Shown here piece after piece: positions 8,558 through 18,069 of a DNA stretch of 64,000 nucleotides. Each line of letters begins with the position of its first letter. Positions within the stretch are counted from its first letter, which is position 1. The stretch is from UBA5070 sp035913415 (GTDB lineage Bacteria > Fibrobacterota > Fibrobacteria > UBA5070). The stretch lies in the NCBI GenBank assembly GCA_035913415.1, contig JAMIIV010000001.1, forward strand, positions 1 through 64,000, read 5' to 3'. Under the pieces are notes generated by a model, which saw only the letters and a list, made by a program, of their open reading frames with translations, was not told the DNA's origin and did not search any database. The position numbers and the translations under genes were made by a program.

Positions 8558-11500
8558 TTACATCAACGTCGCGAAGGCCTCGCCGATGCGCTTGGGGCTG
8601 GCCGGAACCAGAGTTCCGAGCTCCTGCGCCCACAACTGGACGCGGAACTCCTCCAGCAGGAACGCCAGCTCGCCCAGGGTCTCCAGGCCATCCGGATCGG
8701 CCAGGGCCCCCGGTACGCGTGGCACCGGAGCCTGCGAACCCGCCTTGAGGGCCAGGGCCTTGGCGAAGGGGGCCAACTCCGCGACGCGTTGCTGGTCGCG
8801 GGCGGGATTGTCCTTGGAGCTGGCGATACGGCGCGCGGCGGTCCTCCACCATGTGGGCATGCGCGACAGGGTCTCCCAGGCCATCGTCGCGGGGAACCCC
8901 GAGGGCCATAGGCGCTCGCGCGTGAGGGCGGCGAACTTGACGAGGTCGGGGCGGTGCGCGGGGATGCGACGAGCCTCGTCCTCGAAGGCCATGCGGGCGG
9001 CGATCAACGCCTTGGCCAAGGCCACGGCCTCGCCGCGCCCGTGCCGGATGCGGCGACGAGCCTCTTCGAGAGCCTTGGAGAATCCGGCGATGTCGCGCGG
9101 TCCGGAGTGTCCCGGGCGGGTGATGGACGGAATCCGTCCTGCCGCCAGAGCCCAGGCGCGCAGGGCCTCGCACAGCCCCTGGTGGAACAACCGAGGATCG
9201 GTCCAGGCGGCCAGGGGCAGCAAGACGTCCTGCGGCAGCTTGACATCGCGGGGAAGCCACGCCAGCAGGTGGTCGGCGCCGTCGGCGGTCCACGAAAGCA
9301 GATGGCCCACGGCCGAGCGGTGCGACAACCAGGCTTCCTCCAGGGTGGGGAAGCGGCGGACCTCCAGGGCGCCTTCCCCCAGGGCCAGACCTGGATAGAG
9401 GATCACGGGCAGCGAGTCGGCGGCCCGGATCTCCTCGGTCACGGGAAGCACCAGATCCGAAGGCCAGTCGCGCAGGGCGCGCCGCAAGGGGGTGCCTAGG
9501 GCGGATTTCGACGCTTCGAGCTGGCGTTGGCGCAGGCGTTCGGCGAAGCGCCGGCGGAGCTCGGCCAGGTCGCGGCCGTCTCCCAGGGTGGCGCCCTTGG
9601 CATCGACCACCAGCACCAGGAAACGCAGGTGGGGGGGGAGATCGGGTTCGGGGGGGAAGGCTCCCGCCTTCAAGGATTGCCCTCGTCCCCATTCGGCGAC
9701 GGCTTCCCGGAGCGGTCTTCGACCGGCCGACGGCGCGGCGAAGACCGCCGCCTTGCGCGCGGCTTCCGCCAGGGGGCCCAGGTTCTGCCGCAGCTCCCGG
9801 GGCAAAGCCCGCAACAGGGCTTCGACCTTCTCCGCGAGCATGCCCGGCACCAGCCATTCCAGAGCCATATCCGGAATCTGTCCCAGCGAGTCTTCCGGCA
9901 CCACTAGGGCGATCCCGTCGTCGTCGTCGCCGGGAGCGAAGCGGTACACCAGAGCCAGATCCAATCCTCCAGCCCTCCAGCGCGCGGGGAAGTCCTCCGA
10001 GCGCGGCAGGAGCGACGGATCGGACACCAGGTCGGATTCCGTCATGCGCAGGGCGGAGTCGGTGTTGGCCTTCAGCCATCCCTGCAGGTCGGAGCGCGAA
10101 GACAATCCATCGGGCAGGCGCGACCGGTACCACTCGGTCTCGGCGTCGTCGCCCACCCAGAGCGAACGCCGGCGCAGACGGTCTTCCAGCCCCTGCACGC
10201 GTTCGCGCAAGACCTCGTTGGCCTCCAGGAACGGAAAACGCCCCTGGATGCGCCCTTCCACCAAGGCTTCGCGGGCGAAACAGGTGGTGGCCGCTGCCGG
10301 GTCTGCCTCGACGGCTCGGCACTTGCGCCCGGTTCCCAGGGGAAGCCCCCACAGGAGCACGCGCTGGTTGCACACCGCGTGCTGGCCGGCCTCGTCCCAG
10401 TACGGGGCGCTGTGCTCCTTTTTCACCAGGTCTCCGGCGACCGCCTCGATCCACAGGGGATCGACTTCGGCGCAGCCGCGGGCCCAGGTACGGGTGGTCT
10501 CGACGATCTCGGCGGCCACGAGCCACACGCATTGCGCGCGCACCAGAACCGAGCCGGGCCAAGGCACCACCGACCGGCCGCGCGCGGCCCGGTAGGGGAT
10601 TCCCGAGCGGCGTTGGGCATCCTTGTCGCCCTTCTTGGTGCGCGACAGGGCCTCTTCGTCCAGACGGGCCACGTTGGACAGGAATCCCGCCAGGAAGGCG
10701 CGGTGGATCTGGCCGTAGTCGGCCGATCCCTTCTGGGTGCGCGGATCCAGTTCCGGATCTTCGGACAACATCTGTCCGATCTGGCGCACCGCCTCGCGCC
10801 AGTCGCGCATGCGCATGTAGCTGAGGTAGTGTTTCTGGCAGAACTTGCGCAGCCGGTTGCCCGAACCTTCGCCGCCCAATTCCTTCTCGCAGGCCTCGTA
10901 GAGGTTCAAAAGGCTCAGGAAGTCGCTTTGTTTGTCCTCGAAGGGCCGCTGCGCCTGTTTGGCGGCGTCCTCCTTGCCCTCCGGGCGTTCGCGGGGGTCG
11001 GGGATGGAAAGGCCCGCGGCCAGCACCACGGATTCGCGCAGGCAGTGTTCGTGCGCGGCTTCCACCAGGATGCGCGCGCTGCGGGGGTCCAGCGGCAGGC
11101 GCGCCATGCGTTTGCCGGTGCGCGTCAGGCGGCCGTCGTCGTCGACGGCACCCAGTTCACGCAATAGCTGCCACCCGTCGGCCAACTGGCGGCGATCGGG
11201 CGGATCCAGGAAGGGGAAGTCCTCGGGCAGGCCCAGATCCAGGTCCAGAAGACGCAGGATCACCTCGGAGAGGTCGGCGCGCTGCACCTCGGGGGCGGTC
11301 TGGGCCTCGCGCTTTTCGAAGTCCTCGCGAGAATACAGGCGCAGACAGATTCCGGGTGCGATGCGTCCGCAGCGCCCGGTGCGCTGGCGGGCCGAGGCCT
11401 GGCTGACTTCCTCGACCTGCAGCCGCTTGGTGCGGGTGCGAGGCGCGTAGCGGGACAATCGCGCCAGTCCGGAGTCCACGACCATGCGGATGCGCGGCAC

Positions 11501-12385
11501 GGTCACCGAGGTCTCGGCGACGTTCGTGGACAGGATGACGCGCCGCTTGGATCCGGGATGGAACACGCGGTCCTGGTCGGCGGCAGAAAGCCTCCCGTAC
11601 AGGGGGACCACCTCGGTGTGCCGGGGCGGCGCCTTCTCCAGTTCGCGCTGGGTCTCGCGAATTTCGCGCTCTCCCGGAAGGAACGCGAGCAGGTCGCCCT
11701 CCCCCAGGTCGAGCATCTCGCGGATCGCGTTGGCCGTGCGTTCGGGCAGGCTCTCGTCGTCGTCCTCTTCGACCATCTCGTCGCGGTAGAGAATGTCGAC
11801 GGGAAAGGATCGTCCTTCGACCTGGATCACCGGAGCAGGAACCCCCTGTGCGTCGGCGAAGGCCTTGGCGAAGGCCGCGGTGTCGATGGTCGCCGAGGCG
11901 ATCACGATGCGCAGTTCGGGACGGCGGCGGCGGATGCGCTGCAACACGCCCAGCAGGAAGTCGACGTTCAGGCTGCGTTCGTGGGCTTCGTCGACCACGA
12001 TGGCTTCGTAGCGGCGCAGGTCGGGGTCGGACCCCAATTCGGCCAGCAACGCGCCGTCGGTGGCGAACACCACGCGGGTCTCGGATTTGACCCGGTTGTC
12101 GAAACGCACCCGATGCCCCACAAACGCAGTCTCCTGCACCTGCATCTCTTCGGCGACGCGCCGAGCCAACGACATGGCGGCCACACGCCGCGGCTGGGTC
12201 ACCACGATGGGGCGGTGCAGGCCCAATCCGGCGCGCAGCAGGATCTTGGGGATCTGCGTGGTCTTGCCCGATCCCGTTTCGCCCGCCAGGATGATCACCG
12301 GATGGGCCTGGATGGCCTGCTCCAGATCTTCGGCCCTGGCGTGGATGGGAAGGGTCCCGTCCAGGTGCAGATGAGGTTGGATCAT
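8558..12385 (-). CDS. hrpA: ATP-dependent RNA helicase HrpA
   Basis: A 1275-residue DEAH-box helicase, close to the 1300 residues of E. coli HrpA. Motif I is GETGSGKTTQIPK, motif II DEAH (VVDEAHERSLN), motif III SATID, motif V STNVAETSVTVP and motif VI QRTGRCGR. These are followed by the HA2/OB-fold region and the long DUF3418-type C-terminus (RLYHPGL-like LYPGLALGEGALEVRRFPT). It rescues stalled ribosomes and remodels RNA in species studied. The start is ATG 12385 (MIQPHLHLDGT); an in-frame GTG at 12415 would add ten proline-rich residues. No ribosome binding site is seen before either. It is convergent with queG and divergent from the HisN-like gene. Confidence 0.93.
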   Translation of the reverse strand: MIQPHLHLDGTLPIHARAEDLEQAIQAHPVIILAGETGSGKTTQIPKILLRAGLGLHRPIVVTQPRRVAAMSLARRVAEEMQVQETAFVGHRVRFDNRVKSETRVVFATDGALLAELGSDPDLRRYEAIVVDEAHERSLNVDFLLGVLQRIRRRRPELRIVIASATIDTAAFAKAFADAQGVPAPVIQVEGRSFPVDILYRDEMVEEDDDESLPERTANAIREMLDLGEGDLLAFLPGEREIRETQRELEKAPPRHTEVVPLYGRLSAADQDRVFHPGSKRRVILSTNVAETSVTVPRIRMVVDSGLARLSRYAPRTRTKRLQVEEVSQASARQRTGRCGRIAPGICLRLYSREDFEKREAQTAPEVQRADLSEVILRLLDLDLGLPEDFPFLDPPDRRQLADGWQLLRELGAVDDDGRLTRTGKRMARLPLDPRSARILVEAAHEHCLRESVVLAAGLSIPDPRERPEGKEDAAKQAQRPFEDKQSDFLSLLNLYEACEKELGGEGSGNRLRKFCQKHYLSYMRMRDWREAVRQIGQMLSEDPELDPRTQKGSADYGQIHRAFLAGFLSNVARLDEEALSRTKKGDKDAQRRSGIPYRAARGRSVVPWPGSVLVRAQCVWLVAAEIVETTRTWARGCAEVDPLWIEAVAGDLVKKEHSAPYWDEAGQHAVCNQRVLLWGLPLGTGRKCRAVEADPAAATTCFAREALVEGRIQGRFPFLEANEVLRERVQGLEDRLRRRSLWVGDDAETEWYRSRLPDGLSSRSDLQGWLKANTDSALRMTESDLVSDPSLLPRSEDFPARWRAGGLDLALVYRFAPGDDDDGIALVVPEDSLGQIPDMALEWLVPGMLAEKVEALLRALPRELRQNLGPLAEAARKAAVFAAPSAGRRPLREAVAEWGRGQSLKAGAFPPEPDLPPHLRFLVLVVDAKGATLGDGRDLAELRRRFAERLRQRQLEASKSALGTPLRRALRDWPSDLVLPVTEEIRAADSLPVILYPGLALGEGALEVRRFPTLEEAWLSHRSAVGHLLSWTADGADHLLAWLPRDVKLPQDVLLPLAAWTDPRLFHQGLCEALRAWALAAGRIPSITRPGHSGPRDIAGFSKALEEARRRIRHGRGEAVALAKALIAARMAFEDEARRIPAHRPDLVKFAALTRERLWPSGFPATMAWETLSRMPTWWRTAARRIASSKDNPARDQQRVAELAPFAKALALKAGSQAPVPRVPGALADPDGLETLGELAFLLEEFRVQLWAQELGTLVPASPKRIGEAFATLM

Positions 12386-12457
12386 TGGAGGGCCTGGAGG
12401 GCGTGAGAATGGCACATGGGCCTGGAAAGGTATGTCCCGGGCCGTGGAGGAGGGGTT

Positions 12458-12463
12458 TACCTT
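12458..12463 (+). promoter_or_regulatory. Putative -10 box (TACCTT) of a leaderless hisN transcript
   Basis: TACCTT is followed by eight bases and then ATG 12472. No Shine-Dalgarno sequence lies between the box and the start codon; a GGAGGAGGGG run lies just upstream of the box, too far from the ATG to be a normal ribosome site. Confidence 0.35.
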
Positions 12464-12471
12464 TGGTCACC

Positions 12472-13245
12472 ATGACCAAGCTCGATCTGGACGCCGAACT
12501 CGAACTTGCCCTGCAACTGGTTCGCGAGGCCGAGGAACCCATCCTCTCGCGTTTCCAGAAACGGATCGAGGTCGTGAAGAAACGCGACAGCTCGCCGGTC
12601 ACCGAAGCCGATCGCGAAGCCGAACTCCTGGTGCGCCGAAGGCTTGCGGACGTTCGTCCCGACCACGGGGTCATCGGAGAGGAGTTCGGCATCACGCTTG
12701 CCGAGGCACGGTACAAGTGGGTGGTCGATCCCATCGACGGCACCAAGGCGTTCATTCACGGAGTCCCGTTGTTCGGCACCTTGCTGGCCTTGCTCGACCA
12801 CGGCAAACCCGTCGTCGGGGTCATCCACATGCCGGCTTTGGGGGAAACCGTGTGGGCGGCAGAAGGCAAAGGTGCGTTCCACAACAGTTCCCCCTGCCGG
12901 GTCTCGGCGGTCTCCAGCCTCTCCGATGCCCTTCTGTGCGACGGCTCGGCACTCACGGTCTCGCGCTCCTCCTGGGGCAAAGCCTGGATGGAACTGCGAG
13001 GTGATGCCGGAGTTTCCCGAGGCTGGGGAGATTGTTATGGCCACCTCCTGGTGGCGTGTGGCCGCGCCGAAGCCATGTTGGATCCGGTGGTGAACATCTG
13101 GGACGTGGCGCCCATGGGAATCATCCTTCCCGAGGCGGGCGGGAGGTTCACGTCGGTGGAGGGGATCGAGACCATCGAGGCGGGCAACGCCTTGTCCAGC
13201 AATGGATCGCTGCATTCGGAACTCCTGCAACGGCTGGCGGGCTGA
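12472..13245 (+). CDS. hisN: Inositol-monophosphatase family phosphatase, probable histidinol-phosphatase HisN
   Basis: A 257-residue Mg2+-dependent phosphatase. The family motifs are GEEFG, DPIDGTKAFIHGVPLFGTLLAL and WDVAPMGIILPEAGGRF. The segment WGDCYGHLLVACGRAEAMLDPVVNIWD closely resembles the HisN branch, which removes phosphate from histidinol phosphate in histidine synthesis; CysQ or inositol-1-phosphatase activity remains possible. The start is ATG 12472; upstream in-frame codons would extend into the hrpA promoter side. It stands alone with no other his genes, so the pathway assignment rests on sequence pattern only. Confidence 0.8.
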   Translation: MTKLDLDAELELALQLVREAEEPILSRFQKRIEVVKKRDSSPVTEADREAELLVRRRLADVRPDHGVIGEEFGITLAEARYKWVVDPIDGTKAFIHGVPLFGTLLALLDHGKPVVGVIHMPALGETVWAAEGKGAFHNSSPCRVSAVSSLSDALLCDGSALTVSRSSWGKAWMELRGDAGVSRGWGDCYGHLLVACGRAEAMLDPVVNIWDVAPMGIILPEAGGRFTSVEGIETIEAGNALSSNGSLHSELLQRLAG

Positions 13246-13318
13246 CTCCCGGCTGTTCTTTTTCCGGGTGCGGTTTCTCGATGGGAGAAATCGGCGCCTA
13301 GACGCAGCAGGACCGGGG

Positions 13319-13324
13319 TATACT
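13319..13324 (+). promoter_or_regulatory. Putative -10 box (TATACT) upstream of the pseudopilin operon
   Basis: TATACT is a near-consensus -10 hexamer in the 142-base gap between hisN and the pseudopilin genes. It lies about 60 bases before the first start codon. No convincing -35 hexamer is found 16-18 bases upstream. Confidence 0.35.
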
Positions 13325-13387
13325 ATCATGAAGCAGGATCCGTGATCCAGCTCTCTTAAGTCCCAATAGCCGAAAGATCGCCGCGTG

Positions 13388-14068
13388 ATGGCATCCACAG
13401 CGCCGAGATCCCTCCGACGAGCCGTGACCATGGTCGAAATCATGGTGGTGATCGTGATCATCGGCATCCTTGCCGCCTTGGCCGTGCCCAGGTTCAACAC
13501 CTACACCGGCGAGAGCCAGTTGGACGGGGATGCGCAAAGGCTGTTCCTGGACATGCAGTGGATGCGGTCCCAAGCGTTGCTCACGAGACAAAAGCACATC
13601 ATGACCTTCGGAACGAGTACCGTGGACGGCAGTACCAGGCTCTCCTGGGACATCTATCGGTACAACGAGGTCTCCGGGGCGGTCTCCCAGGCCAAGCCGA
13701 CGGCCAATTCCGGAATTACCGTCGAACTCGGACTTCCCACGGGCGTCAATGCTCCCGCAACCTCCAGCTTCCCGGTCTTCACCGCCGGTTTCGGCGCCGG
13801 ATCGGACGGCCTTCGGGCAGGACTTGTCGTGACCCCAGGACAGTGTGTCGGTCAAGTCGCGGGCGGAGCCTACGCCACGGATGCATCCGAGACCTGGGTC
13901 GGCGGCATCGCCGCTTGTGGCGGAGCCACCTCGGACATGGAGACCGGTGTGCTCTATCTGCGCAGCTCGCGCTCCACAAATCGCGCCTACGCACTGGCCT
14001 TCAACCGCGACGCCGACCTGGCTCTCAAGAGGTACCGGTACATGGGCGGATCGTGGAGCGCATTCTGA
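13388..14068 (+). CDS. GspH/FimT-type minor pseudopilin
   Basis: A 226-residue prepilin-like protein. After a basic leader (MASTAPRSLRRA) comes VTMVEIMVVIVIIGILAALAVPRF, the hydrophobic N-terminal helix with Glu at position 5 expected of type IV pilins and type II pseudopilins. The residue before the predicted cleavage site is Ala, not the usual Gly, which is uncommon for prepilin peptidase substrates. The C-terminal part resembles the GspH/FimT beta domain (RLFLDMQWMRSQALLTRQKHIM). ATG 13388 is used here; GTG 13385 is directly upstream. The stop overlaps the next start (TGATG). It is the first gene of a four-gene minor pilin set. Confidence 0.8.
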   Translation: MASTAPRSLRRAVTMVEIMVVIVIIGILAALAVPRFNTYTGESQLDGDAQRLFLDMQWMRSQALLTRQKHIMTFGTSTVDGSTRLSWDIYRYNEVSGAVSQAKPTANSGITVELGLPTGVNAPATSSFPVFTAGFGAGSDGLRAGLVVTPGQCVGQVAGGAYATDASETWVGGIAACGGATSDMETGVLYLRSSRSTNRAYALAFNRDADLALKRYRYMGGSWSAF

Positions 14069-14424
14069 TGAACATTCCCAAGCGCCAAGGGTATACGCTC
14101 GTCGAGGTCATGGTCGCCGTGGTCATCCTCACCATCGCCCTGCCGGGGCTTGCGATGATGATGATCAGCGGGCGCAAGGCGCAGATCGCCTCGTTGCGGA
14201 TGGATCAGGCAGCAGGGGTCGGGCAGCTCATGCTGGATTCGCTCCAGTTGCAACCGGGCGCCTTCGCGACCGACGGCACCCGTGACGTCGTGGTGGCGGG
14301 AACATCCTACCAGGCCACGATCCGCATCCTCGACCTAGGGGGAAGCCGCGTTGCCCATATCGCGATCGGTTGGTCCCAAGGCGGTGATGCCCATCGTACC
14401 AGCATCCAGGGAGTCCTACGATGA
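14068..14424 (+). CDS. pilV: PilV-like minor pilin
   Basis: A 118-residue prepilin with a canonical leader and cleavage site: MNIPKRQG then YTLVEVMVAVVILTIALPGLAMMM, Glu5 present. Short length and position between a GspH-like and a PilW-like gene fit PilV/GspI. It starts at ATG 14068, overlapping the previous stop, and its own stop overlaps the next ATG (ATGA), so the cluster is translationally coupled. It probably forms part of the tip complex that primes pilus or pseudopilus assembly in the inner membrane. Confidence 0.78.
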   Translation: MNIPKRQGYTLVEVMVAVVILTIALPGLAMMMISGRKAQIASLRMDQAAGVGQLMLDSLQLQPGAFATDGTRDVVVAGTSYQATIRILDLGGSRVAHIAIGWSQGGDAHRTSIQGVLR

Positions 14425-15713
14425 GTGTGCGCAAGGGCATCACGCTTCTGGAGTTGCTGGTGGCCATGGTCCTTGTCGGGATCGTGGGGTACTTCGCCTC
14501 GATCCTGATGAACGACGAGCAGACCAATTACACGCGTATCCGCGAGCGGATCAAGGTCCAGGCCGATGCTCGCGAGGCCATGCGCATCATGGAGACCGAG
14601 TTGCGCAACGCCGGTTTCGACACGCGGATCATGGGGACCAGCCGCATTGGAAGCAGTACGGAGCCTTGTATCCAGGTGCGCACCAATGCTGCAGGTGCCT
14701 CGATGCTCGCCACCAACAATTCCAGCGATTTGGCGGTGGGCGACCAGATCGTTTTCCGGATGTACGAAATTGAATACAACGGGTCCACCGGAACCACGCT
14801 GACCAATTGCAACTTGGGGGCAGGATCTCGATTTCGGGAAGTTGGTTACCGACTCAACAGTGGCAACATGGAGCGCTACGTCCGGTTCGACACCACCTCC
14901 GCGATCAACTGGGTCCCGTTCCTGGAGGATGTCGTGACGTTCCAGGTGCAATACGGTCAAGACAGACCCACCGGAACCAACCCCTGGGATACCACAGAGC
15001 TCTGGAATTCGGGCAGGTGGTTGCAGTCCCCGGCAGGCGTTGTTGCCGGAACGGTTCCCCGCTCGGTGAGTCTCCGGAGTTGGGGTACCACGCGCTCGAC
15101 GTGGAGCACCATCCTCACAAGTGGGCCTGCCGTGAAGCGGGGTGAAACCTATCGTGTCCGATTCAGCTTGAACGGAAGTGCTCCTTTGCTCGACACCTTC
15201 AGCACCGGGACGGTGACGGGATATGATCGGGCGTCGTTGTTCGCGGGGTTCATCCGGACCAGTGGAGGCGATCAATTCCTGGATTCCATGCGCATCTGGG
15301 CGGGGGATCGTGCCACTCCCGAACCATCGGTCGAAATCTATCTGACTCCCACCGCCGATGCCGTTTCGACGCAATTCGCGATTCGTGGGCGGTTGATGGC
15401 TGGTGCCACGGCATCCACTCCCATCCAATCTCTGGATGTTTCCAACCTGGTCATCGAGCCGGTCCGCTCGGGCATGTTCCTCAATTGGGTCTCCGCTCCC
15501 ACGGACAAACAGCTCGCCGCCACTCGTGCCGTGCGTTTGACGCTCCTGGTCAAGACCGGGAAAAAGGGGCAGGAAGGCTCGGGGGTCAGTTGGACCCCTG
15601 GAGAACTGGGGGATCCCGATCTACCCACGGGGTATACCGCTTCCGGTGATGACGAGAGCAAGACCCATGTACTGTTGCAGCGAATGATCCAGGTGGTGAA
15701 CAATGGCAACTGA
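14421..15713 (+). CDS. pilW: PilW-like minor pilin
   Basis: A 430-residue prepilin with a short basic leader MSVRKG followed by ITLLELLVAMVLVGIVGYFASIL, Glu5 present. The RIRERIKVQADAREAMRIMETELRNAGFD segment is typical of PilW/GspJ, where a long helix leads into a beta-rich head. The head (about residues 90-430) is long and threonine/serine-rich and contains a few Cys residues. It overlaps the previous gene by ATGA and the next gene by 11 bases. It is expected in the inner membrane and pilus tip with the adjacent PilV-, GspH- and PilX-like proteins. Confidence 0.8.
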   Translation: MSVRKGITLLELLVAMVLVGIVGYFASILMNDEQTNYTRIRERIKVQADAREAMRIMETELRNAGFDTRIMGTSRIGSSTEPCIQVRTNAAGASMLATNNSSDLAVGDQIVFRMYEIEYNGSTGTTLTNCNLGAGSRFREVGYRLNSGNMERYVRFDTTSAINWVPFLEDVVTFQVQYGQDRPTGTNPWDTTELWNSGRWLQSPAGVVAGTVPRSVSLRSWGTTRSTWSTILTSGPAVKRGETYRVRFSLNGSAPLLDTFSTGTVTGYDRASLFAGFIRTSGGDQFLDSMRIWAGDRATPEPSVEIYLTPTADAVSTQFAIRGRLMAGATASTPIQSLDVSNLVIEPVRSGMFLNWVSAPTDKQLAATRAVRLTLLVKTGKKGQEGSGVSWTPGELGDPDLPTGYTASGDDESKTHVLLQRMIQVVNNGN

Positions 15714-18069
15714 TTTTCGCAAGGGCTCCGATCGTCGGCGCGGCGTGGCCATGTTTTTCGTGTTGGCCGTGATCGTCGTTGTGACCATGCTGGGGTTTCT
15801 GGGGTTGTCGATGGCCGACAAGGATGCCGCCGGCGCAGGTGCGAACATCAACGCACGGACGCAGGAGAATGCCGCCTACAGTGGATTGAGTCTGGCGCTG
15901 GATCGCATGGCGCAGGATGGCGGTTTGACCGCCTCGCAGTTGCAGGCGTTCATCAGCGATTCTTCGGCGGCCGCTGGATCGGTGCACCAGTGGTTCGATT
16001 TCACCCAATTGCCCTTTCGTCTGGTCACGGCACCCCCAACGGATCCCTATCCAATCGCCGTGGGCGGGACCACCAACGCCTCGGTCCGGGTGCGGATCTT
16101 GTCGATGGACATCGGAACGGCTTCCGGAGCTCCCTCCGACGGCATCAAAATCACCCTGGAAAGCTCCGGGGCGGGGCGCAGCGGTGATCCTCTGACCACC
16201 GTCGCGACCTACCGGCTTCTGGGAATCGACGTGGGAATGTCGATCCACGTACCCACCAATTCCACTCCCGCGAACGCCTTCAACCTTCGGGGTAGCGTCA
16301 ACGCCTCGAATATTGGGCAGGACATCAACGGTTCGGTGTACGTTGGTGGAGATTTCATGGTCAACGCCTCGGCCCCATGGGCTGTGCACGGGCGATTTCG
16401 CGTGGCCGGCGACGTCTCGCTCGATGGAAACATCACGGTCGATTCCAATACATTCATTGGCGGATCGTTGATGATCAATTCCGCAACCGTTCAGTTTCGG
16501 AAAAATCTCGTGATATCCAACGGTTTCAAAGCGGGCATGTTGCAGGGCACTCTTCAAGTTGACAGCAATTTGACCGTATATGGCGATGGCACGAATAATT
16601 TCGATAACTATACGGGGCGCTTGATCGTGGGAGGTCAATTGAATATCCCCGATGCGACGTTGAAAATACCGGAAGGCGGGGTGTCCGTTGGACAGAATGC
16701 CTATGTAGCCTCTACCTGGTGTGGAAACAACGCATCCCGACTTGAGGTCCAAGGCAATTTGGAGATCACAGGAGCCGGGAGTGCGCTGCCCACCAATGTG
16801 CTGTGTTCGCTTTACGTCGCCGGATCCATGGGGGTTCGCAACGCCACCGGATCCACCCGGTACAAAAACAGCTATCGCCACCGGGTGGTAGGTGGGCTCT
16901 ACCAATTGGGGCCGATGGATATCGATGGAAGCGGGCGGATCATGGTCGGCGGAACCGCTGGGCTCGATGGAGGCATCTCTGCCTTGGGTAGCGGAACCGA
17001 TACGCATTCGGTCGGGAATCTCTGGGTCAAGGGATCGAATCAAAAAACGGAAAACAAGCGATTCAGGGTGGATGGGGACCTCGTGATGAAGGGAACCCTC
17101 TACAACTTCCCGCCGTGGTCACAACACTTCGGAAAATTCTACCGGTGGCACCGGGCAACACCCGGGGGGACGTTTGTCATGACTCGGGCCTTTGGGCCCG
17201 ACACCGCATCCGCGGGGATCAATCTTGATTCCATCACGAAAAAATTCGCAACCCGCATTACCCGGAATACGGACACCTCGCTTGCCTTTTCCTCTGCCAT
17301 TGATGCCTTTGTAGGTCCGCGTTCGCTTTCCACCATCGGATATACCCAAAACGACACGTTGGTGAAGCCCGCCGACAATGAACGCGATTCGATCCGTTTC
17401 ACCGCGCTCCAAAGTCCCGCGATCTTCAGCAAACAACTGGTGTACAAAAACTCCCTTTGCTCCTTGGCGTTGGGAACAAGCTGCCCCACCCAGCCCTATG
17501 GCAAAACCTTCAATCGCTTGCATGCCTGGGCCGATTCCTTGGGCTACACCTTCAACGGGTATCTGGTCCTGGTTTTCAATGATTCCGCCATCATTCCTTC
17601 CCAGCTCAAGGATGATACCACCAAGTTCAAGGGCAAGATGCTCTTCGTCTGGGATATCGATACGAAGCTGTCCGTGAACGGGGACTGGCCTGCCTCGGCG
17701 GATTCCAACGCGATCCAGGTCGTGTACTTCAAGCAGGGGGCTCCGGAGAATTTTGGTTCGCAGGGCGACATCTACGGGTACATCCACCTCGAAAACGGCT
17801 CGATGAGCACGTCCGAGTGGAGCACCGGAGGCTCCAAGATCCATGGCGCCCTGTATGTCGGTGGAACCGGAGGGTACACGGGCAACACCGGGAAGCTGAA
17901 CCTGGACCTCGATCCTCGGGTGTTCACCGATCTGAACACCAACCTTCCGAACCTTCTCAAATTCGGCGGAGCCCAGGGATCCTCCTCTCCCCCCATCATC
18001 CGTTCCACTCGCACCCTTGTGTTCCGCCAGTCGGGTGTGCAGTTCGTTCCGCTGGGGGAATACCGCTGA
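15703..18069 (+). CDS. PilX-like protein with a large bactofilin-like/beta-helix body
   Basis: A 788-residue protein. The N-terminus has a basic leader and a membrane helix, GVAMFFVLAVIVVVTMLGFLGLSMADKD, resembling the PilX/GspK N-terminal domain. From about residue 190 to 480 it carries many short glycine/valine-rich turns (NGSVYVGGDFMV, HGRFRVAGDVSLDGNITV, GGSLMINSATVQF), the spacing seen in bactofilin and polymer-forming beta-solenoids. A second such region lies near the end. PilX proteins are normally under 250 residues, so this is a large fusion. Bases 16450-17550 look less GC-rich than the flanks. PilY1, the usual next gene, is absent. The last stop overlaps a CTG used by the next gene. 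Confidence 0.7.
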   Translation: MATDFRKGSDRRRGVAMFFVLAVIVVVTMLGFLGLSMADKDAAGAGANINARTQENAAYSGLSLALDRMAQDGGLTASQLQAFISDSSAAAGSVHQWFDFTQLPFRLVTAPPTDPYPIAVGGTTNASVRVRILSMDIGTASGAPSDGIKITLESSGAGRSGDPLTTVATYRLLGIDVGMSIHVPTNSTPANAFNLRGSVNASNIGQDINGSVYVGGDFMVNASAPWAVHGRFRVAGDVSLDGNITVDSNTFIGGSLMINSATVQFRKNLVISNGFKAGMLQGTLQVDSNLTVYGDGTNNFDNYTGRLIVGGQLNIPDATLKIPEGGVSVGQNAYVASTWCGNNASRLEVQGNLEITGAGSALPTNVLCSLYVAGSMGVRNATGSTRYKNSYRHRVVGGLYQLGPMDIDGSGRIMVGGTAGLDGGISALGSGTDTHSVGNLWVKGSNQKTENKRFRVDGDLVMKGTLYNFPPWSQHFGKFYRWHRATPGGTFVMTRAFGPDTASAGINLDSITKKFATRITRNTDTSLAFSSAIDAFVGPRSLSTIGYTQNDTLVKPADNERDSIRFTALQSPAIFSKQLVYKNSLCSLALGTSCPTQPYGKTFNRLHAWADSLGYTFNGYLVLVFNDSAIIPSQLKDDTTKFKGKMLFVWDIDTKLSVNGDWPASADSNAIQVVYFKQGAPENFGSQGDIYGYIHLENGSMSTSEWSTGGSKIHGALYVGGTGGYTGNTGKLNLDLDPRVFTDLNTNLPNLLKFGGAQGSSSPPIIRSTRTLVFRQSGVQFVPLGEYR

